DNA from: Trogon surrucura
Taxonomy: Eukaryota; Chordata; Aves; Trogoniformes; Trogonidae
Assembly (NCBI GenBank): GCA_020746105.1
Contig: CM036618.1
Coordinates: forward strand, 93,056,122 to 93,120,121
Direction of reading: 5' to 3'
Length of the DNA stretch: 64,000 nucleotides
Positions within the stretch are counted from its first letter, which is position 1; each line of letters begins with the position of its first letter. Positions 63,301 to 64,000 of the stretch are shown here, one piece after another. The translations under genes and the position numbers were made by a program. The notes beneath the pieces are model-generated. The model was not told the origin of the DNA. It saw only the letters and a list, made by a program, of their open reading frames with translations, and made no database searches.

Positions 63301-63955
63301 TTGTTGCATATAACCTTACAACCTGGTCGGGTGAATGCTCTCGAAAGATTTATATTTTGACCAGATAACATTAAGAGACCACAGGTTCTTCTGACAACTC
63401 ATTTCTCCTGCTGTTGCCTCTGGAGCTCTGTACTCCACCAGTATCTGAGGTGCCAGAGGTCTGGATGGTTTTATATCAAAAAAAATCAGAGTTGAGGAAA
63501 ATGTTGGGTTTTTTTCCTAAGGGATTTTTTTTTTTTAAATCTTTGTGTTGGAGGGTATCTTGTACCTGACCAGTTTCTTATGTAGAGTCAGTCACCTGTT
63601 CCTTTATGGATATTGTGCCCAGAGGGGAGAGGAAAATGCTGGTAGTATCAGAGAGAAGAACACACATGAAAGTGGGAAGCTTGCATCCTTTTTTGGGTGC
63701 TGCACTGTTATACCAAGTGTCTGATTTGCATAATTGCTGGTGACACATCCCAAGAGGGAACAAAAGAGTCTATGGTCAGAGCTTCGGGTCTGTCTAGAGG
63801 AGCTTCCGCGTATTTTATTTGGCTGTGGATGTGTGCCTTTCACTGCTTCTCACTGTTCATCTTTTTCTTCTTGCCCCCATCCCTCACAGCTTGGATGTGT
63901 TTTTCCGATGGTTGTTTGACAAAAAATTCCTCGCCGAAGCCGCTGTGCGATTTGA
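48498..63955 (+). CDS. TMEM63B: TMEM63B, mechanosensitive/osmosensitive cation channel (5' 17 coding exons; 3' end outside window)
   Basis: TMEM63B is a plasma-membrane and endomembrane member of the OSCA/TMEM63 family, channels opened by membrane stretch or hypo-osmotic swelling. The joined exons are 48498..48674, 49272..49351, 51193..51231, 54849..54939, 55740..55777, 56496..56638, 56897..56948, 57239..57347, 57867..57937, 59167..59247, 59369..59492, 59582..59715, 59864..60001, 60279..60432, 60700..60806, 62434..62520 and 63890..63955. They give 1691 coding bases, 563 residues plus two bases, of about 830 in the family. In order: glycosylatable N-terminal ectodomain (1-48), TM0 (about 49-72), cytoplasmic linker (73-162), TM1 (163-184), TM2 (210-229), an RRM-like cytoplasmic domain (about 244-425), then TM3 (434-463), TM4 (480-503) and TM5 (523-541). 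Every junction has GT-AG sites and restores frame. Paralogues TMEM63A and TMEM63C are less likely: the sequence is nearly identical to TMEM63B as I recall it, and MRPL14 is the neighbour. Confidence 0.97.
48675..49271 (+). other. TMEM63B: TMEM63B intron between coding exons 1 and 2
   Basis: A 597-base intron in which I recognise nothing beyond its splice sites. Confidence 0.85.
49272..49351 (+). CDS. TMEM63B: TMEM63B coding exon 2 (residues 60-86)
   Basis: It completes TM0 (ALLFVFSIL) and enters the cytoplasmic side with [17 protein letters not shown]. The acceptor is ctcttccag and the donor gtaagt. It ends two bases into the Arg86 codon. Confidence 0.96.
49352..51192 (+). other. TMEM63B: TMEM63B intron between coding exons 2 and 3
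   Basis: It is 1.84 kb with a gtaagt donor and the acceptor tttctgtgcccccag. No repeat or embedded gene is recognised. Confidence 0.85.
51193..51231 (+). CDS. TMEM63B: TMEM63B coding exon 3, 39-nt possible cassette exon (residues 86-99)
   Basis: It encodes [14 protein letters not shown] with the split codons at each end, a highly charged stretch of the cytoplasmic linker. The length matches the mammalian segment, although the sequence differs. The exon is 39 bases and both neighbours use the same phase, so skipping keeps the frame and would replace 14 residues by one Ser. The donor (aata|gtatgt) is weak, with A at -1, and a long CU tract follows. Confidence 0.92.
51232..54848 (+). other. TMEM63B: TMEM63B intron after the 39-nt exon, with CU-rich tract
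   Basis: The 3.6-kb intron starts with a pyrimidine-rich stretch including a (TC)n run at 51281-51305, then shows no recognisable feature up to the cattttag acceptor. Confidence 0.85.
51281..51305 (+). repeat. (TC)n microsatellite 50 bases after the small exon
   Basis: Twelve uninterrupted TC units are flanked by more T/C-rich sequence (51255-51335). In the transcript this is a CUCUCU-type polypyrimidine tract, the kind bound by PTB proteins. Confidence 0.9.
54849..54939 (+). CDS. TMEM63B: TMEM63B coding exon 4 (residues 99-129)
   Basis: It encodes [21 protein letters not shown] and the following SVDFDQRDN, a serine-rich cytoplasmic segment that is a likely phosphorylation target. The first base completes Tyr99. 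It ends in phase 0 before gtgagt. Confidence 0.96.
54940..55739 (+). other. TMEM63B: TMEM63B intron between coding exons 4 and 5
   Basis: An 800-base intron in which I recognise nothing beyond its splice sites. Confidence 0.85.
55740..55777 (+). CDS. TMEM63B: TMEM63B coding exon 5 (residues 130-142)
   Basis: This 38-nt exon encodes [13 protein letters not shown], a short amphipathic stretch just before TM1. The acceptor is ttctgcacag and the donor gtaagt. Unlike exon 3, its length is not a multiple of three, so skipping would break the frame. Confidence 0.96.
55778..56495 (+). other. TMEM63B: TMEM63B intron between coding exons 5 and 6
   Basis: A 718-base intron in which I recognise nothing beyond its splice sites. 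Confidence 0.85.
56496..56638 (+). CDS. TMEM63B: TMEM63B coding exon 6, TM1 (residues 142-190)
   Basis: It starts [20 protein letters not shown], the conserved approach to TM1, then the hydrophobic [20 protein letters not shown] at 163-182, followed by NFSGDLL. NFS at 183-185 is a sequon on or near the membrane. It ends one base into Glu190. Confidence 0.96.
56897..56948 (+). CDS. TMEM63B: TMEM63B coding exon 7 (residues 190-207)
   Basis: It encodes [18 protein letters not shown], the loop between TM1 and TM2. Mammals, as I recall, have Lys where Asn205 stands. The acceptor is tctccctag and the donor gtatgt. Confidence 0.95.
57239..57347 (+). CDS. TMEM63B: TMEM63B coding exon 8, TM2 (residues 207-243)
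   Basis: It encodes TM2 ([20 protein letters not shown], 210-229) followed by the basic [14 protein letters not shown] that enters the cytoplasm. It ends in phase 0 before gtgagc. Confidence 0.96.
57348..57866 (+). other. TMEM63B: TMEM63B intron between coding exons 8 and 9
   Basis: A 519-base intron with a T-rich acceptor region. No repeat is recognised. Confidence 0.85.
57867..57937 (+). CDS. TMEM63B: TMEM63B coding exon 9 (residues 244-267)
   Basis: It encodes [20 protein letters not shown] then KHFE. TLFINGI resembles the RNP2 strand of the RRM-like cytoplasmic domain of this family. Bird Pro259 stands where I recall Ser in mammals. Confidence 0.96.
57981..58415 (-). mobile_element. CR1 LINE 3' end, antisense, in a TMEM63B intron
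   Basis: The plus strand starts with ttcatagaatcgttatagtt and 'ggaagatcattaagtccaacc', the reverse complement of a CR1 tail. It continues through 'ccctgggcagcctgttccag', 'ccttttgtcctggtc' and 'aaggtctcccttcagcctct' into 'gacccttcatcag'. About 430 bases are preserved with moderate divergence. It is truncated inside the 3' region, with no coding sequence left. Confidence 0.93.
59167..59247 (+). CDS. TMEM63B: TMEM63B coding exon 10 (residues 267-294)
   Basis: It encodes [20 protein letters not shown] then MFLDAE, part of the RRM-like cytoplasmic domain. The acceptor is ccattcacag and the donor gtaacc, which is weaker than its neighbours. Confidence 0.95.
59369..59492 (+). CDS. TMEM63B: TMEM63B coding exon 11 (residues 294-335)
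   Basis: It encodes [20 protein letters not shown] then [20 protein letters not shown]. The cysteine cluster [12 protein letters not shown] is a family hallmark and a plausible palmitoylation region. It ends in phase 0 at GAG|gtggga, where the frame would run on into the intron; the next exon restores the VEAIEYY family sequence. Confidence 0.95.
59582..59715 (+). CDS. TMEM63B: TMEM63B coding exon 12 (residues 336-380)
   Basis: It encodes [20 protein letters not shown] and a charged helix, then [24 protein letters not shown] resembles the RNP1 strand, completing the RRM-like pair with exon 9. The acceptor is cccttgcccag and the donor gtgagt. Confidence 0.96.
59864..60001 (+). CDS. TMEM63B: TMEM63B coding exon 13 (residues 380-426)
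   Basis: It encodes [20 protein letters not shown], another cysteine cluster, and then [15 protein letters not shown] leading to the membrane before TM3. Confidence 0.96.
60279..60432 (+). CDS. TMEM63B: TMEM63B coding exon 14, TM3 (residues 426-477)
   Basis: It encodes [20 protein letters not shown] then [20 protein letters not shown], one of the pore-lining helices of the family, followed by [11 protein letters not shown] with an NVT sequon at 468-470. It ends in phase 0 before gtaagg. Confidence 0.96.
60700..60806 (+). CDS. TMEM63B: TMEM63B coding exon 15, TM4 (residues 478-513)
   Basis: It encodes [20 protein letters not shown] then [15 protein letters not shown]. This is TM4 and the following segment. 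The acceptor is ttattgcag and the donor gtaagg. Confidence 0.96.
60925..61661 (-). mobile_element. Probable solo LTR of an endogenous retrovirus, antisense to TMEM63B
   Basis: The ends are a 7-bp inverted pair, TGTAAAT at 60925 and ATTTACA at 61655-61661. On the minus strand a TATA-like tataaattt sits about 330 bases from the U3 end. An AATAAA lies near 60987-60982, followed by a U5-like stretch (aaccctgagacttgtctc) that runs to the CA end. This order (U3, TATA, polyA signal, short U5, CA) is typical of a retroviral LTR. No gag, pol or env follows on either side, so it is a solo LTR. No target-site duplication is visible at these borders, so borders or age are uncertain. The family is not identified. 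Confidence 0.65.
62434..62520 (+). CDS. TMEM63B: TMEM63B coding exon 16, TM5 (residues 513-542)
   Basis: It encodes [20 protein letters not shown] then [11 protein letters not shown] at 517-519 is a sequon, though its side of the membrane is not certain from sequence. TM5 is about 523-541. The donor is gtaggg. Confidence 0.96.
62521..63889 (+). other. TMEM63B: TMEM63B intron between coding exons 16 and 17
   Basis: A 1.37-kb intron with a T-rich stretch near 63509-63537. No repeat is recognised. Confidence 0.85.
63890..63955 (+). CDS. TMEM63B: TMEM63B coding exon 17 (residues 542-564, last in window)
   Basis: It encodes [20 protein letters not shown] then FE, the conserved segment after TM5. 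The donor is gtaagt at 63956. The remaining roughly 270 residues, including the later pore helices and C-terminal tail, lie outside the window. Confidence 0.95.
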
Positions 63956-64000
63956 GTAAGTGGAGCTGGGCAAGAGGCTCTTCTTTGCAATGGGGGGAGG

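Overview
This is ordinary vertebrate nuclear DNA, almost certainly from a bird. Three things point there: compact introns with GT/AG splice sites, chicken-repeat-1 (CR1) LINE copies whose 3' end carries the avian 'ATTCTATG'-like terminal repeat, and a head-to-head MRPL14/TMEM63B gene pair, which is the gene order I know from amniotes. No operon, CRISPR, phage or other prokaryotic feature is present. I found no convincing new biological system. The points worth a second look concern transcript structure and repeats.

Layout. 1-8030: apparently intergenic DNA beyond the 3' end of MRPL14, with no gene I can support. 8030-11239: the last two exons of MRPL14 on the minus strand, encoding all 146 residues of mitoribosomal protein uL14m. 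11240 to about 17880: the long first intron of MRPL14, with one small antisense CR1 scrap. About 17880-19180: a CpG-island promoter that probably serves both genes, with GC boxes arranged as a 20-bp tandem repeat. 18677-48475: a roughly 29.8-kb first intron of TMEM63B, holding old CR1 debris (about 24.5-26.0 kb, possibly 37-39 kb), a 5'-truncated younger CR1 (about 43.4-46.2 kb) and an older LINE-like remnant directly after it. 48498-63955: seventeen coding exons of TMEM63B on the plus strand, giving the first 563 residues plus two bases of codon 564. The gene runs off the right edge. Its introns hold an antisense CR1 tail (57981-58415) and a probable solo LTR on the minus strand (60925-61661).

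Function. MRPL14 is a component of the large mitochondrial ribosomal subunit. TMEM63B belongs to the OSCA/TMEM63 family of osmo- and mechanosensitive cation channels. The two share a promoter region but no known pathway. All exon boundaries here were read by hand from splice signals and reading-frame continuity. Each junction restores the frame and reproduces the family sequence, so the coding models are firm. UTRs, transcription starts, repeat boundaries and family names of old repeats are less certain.
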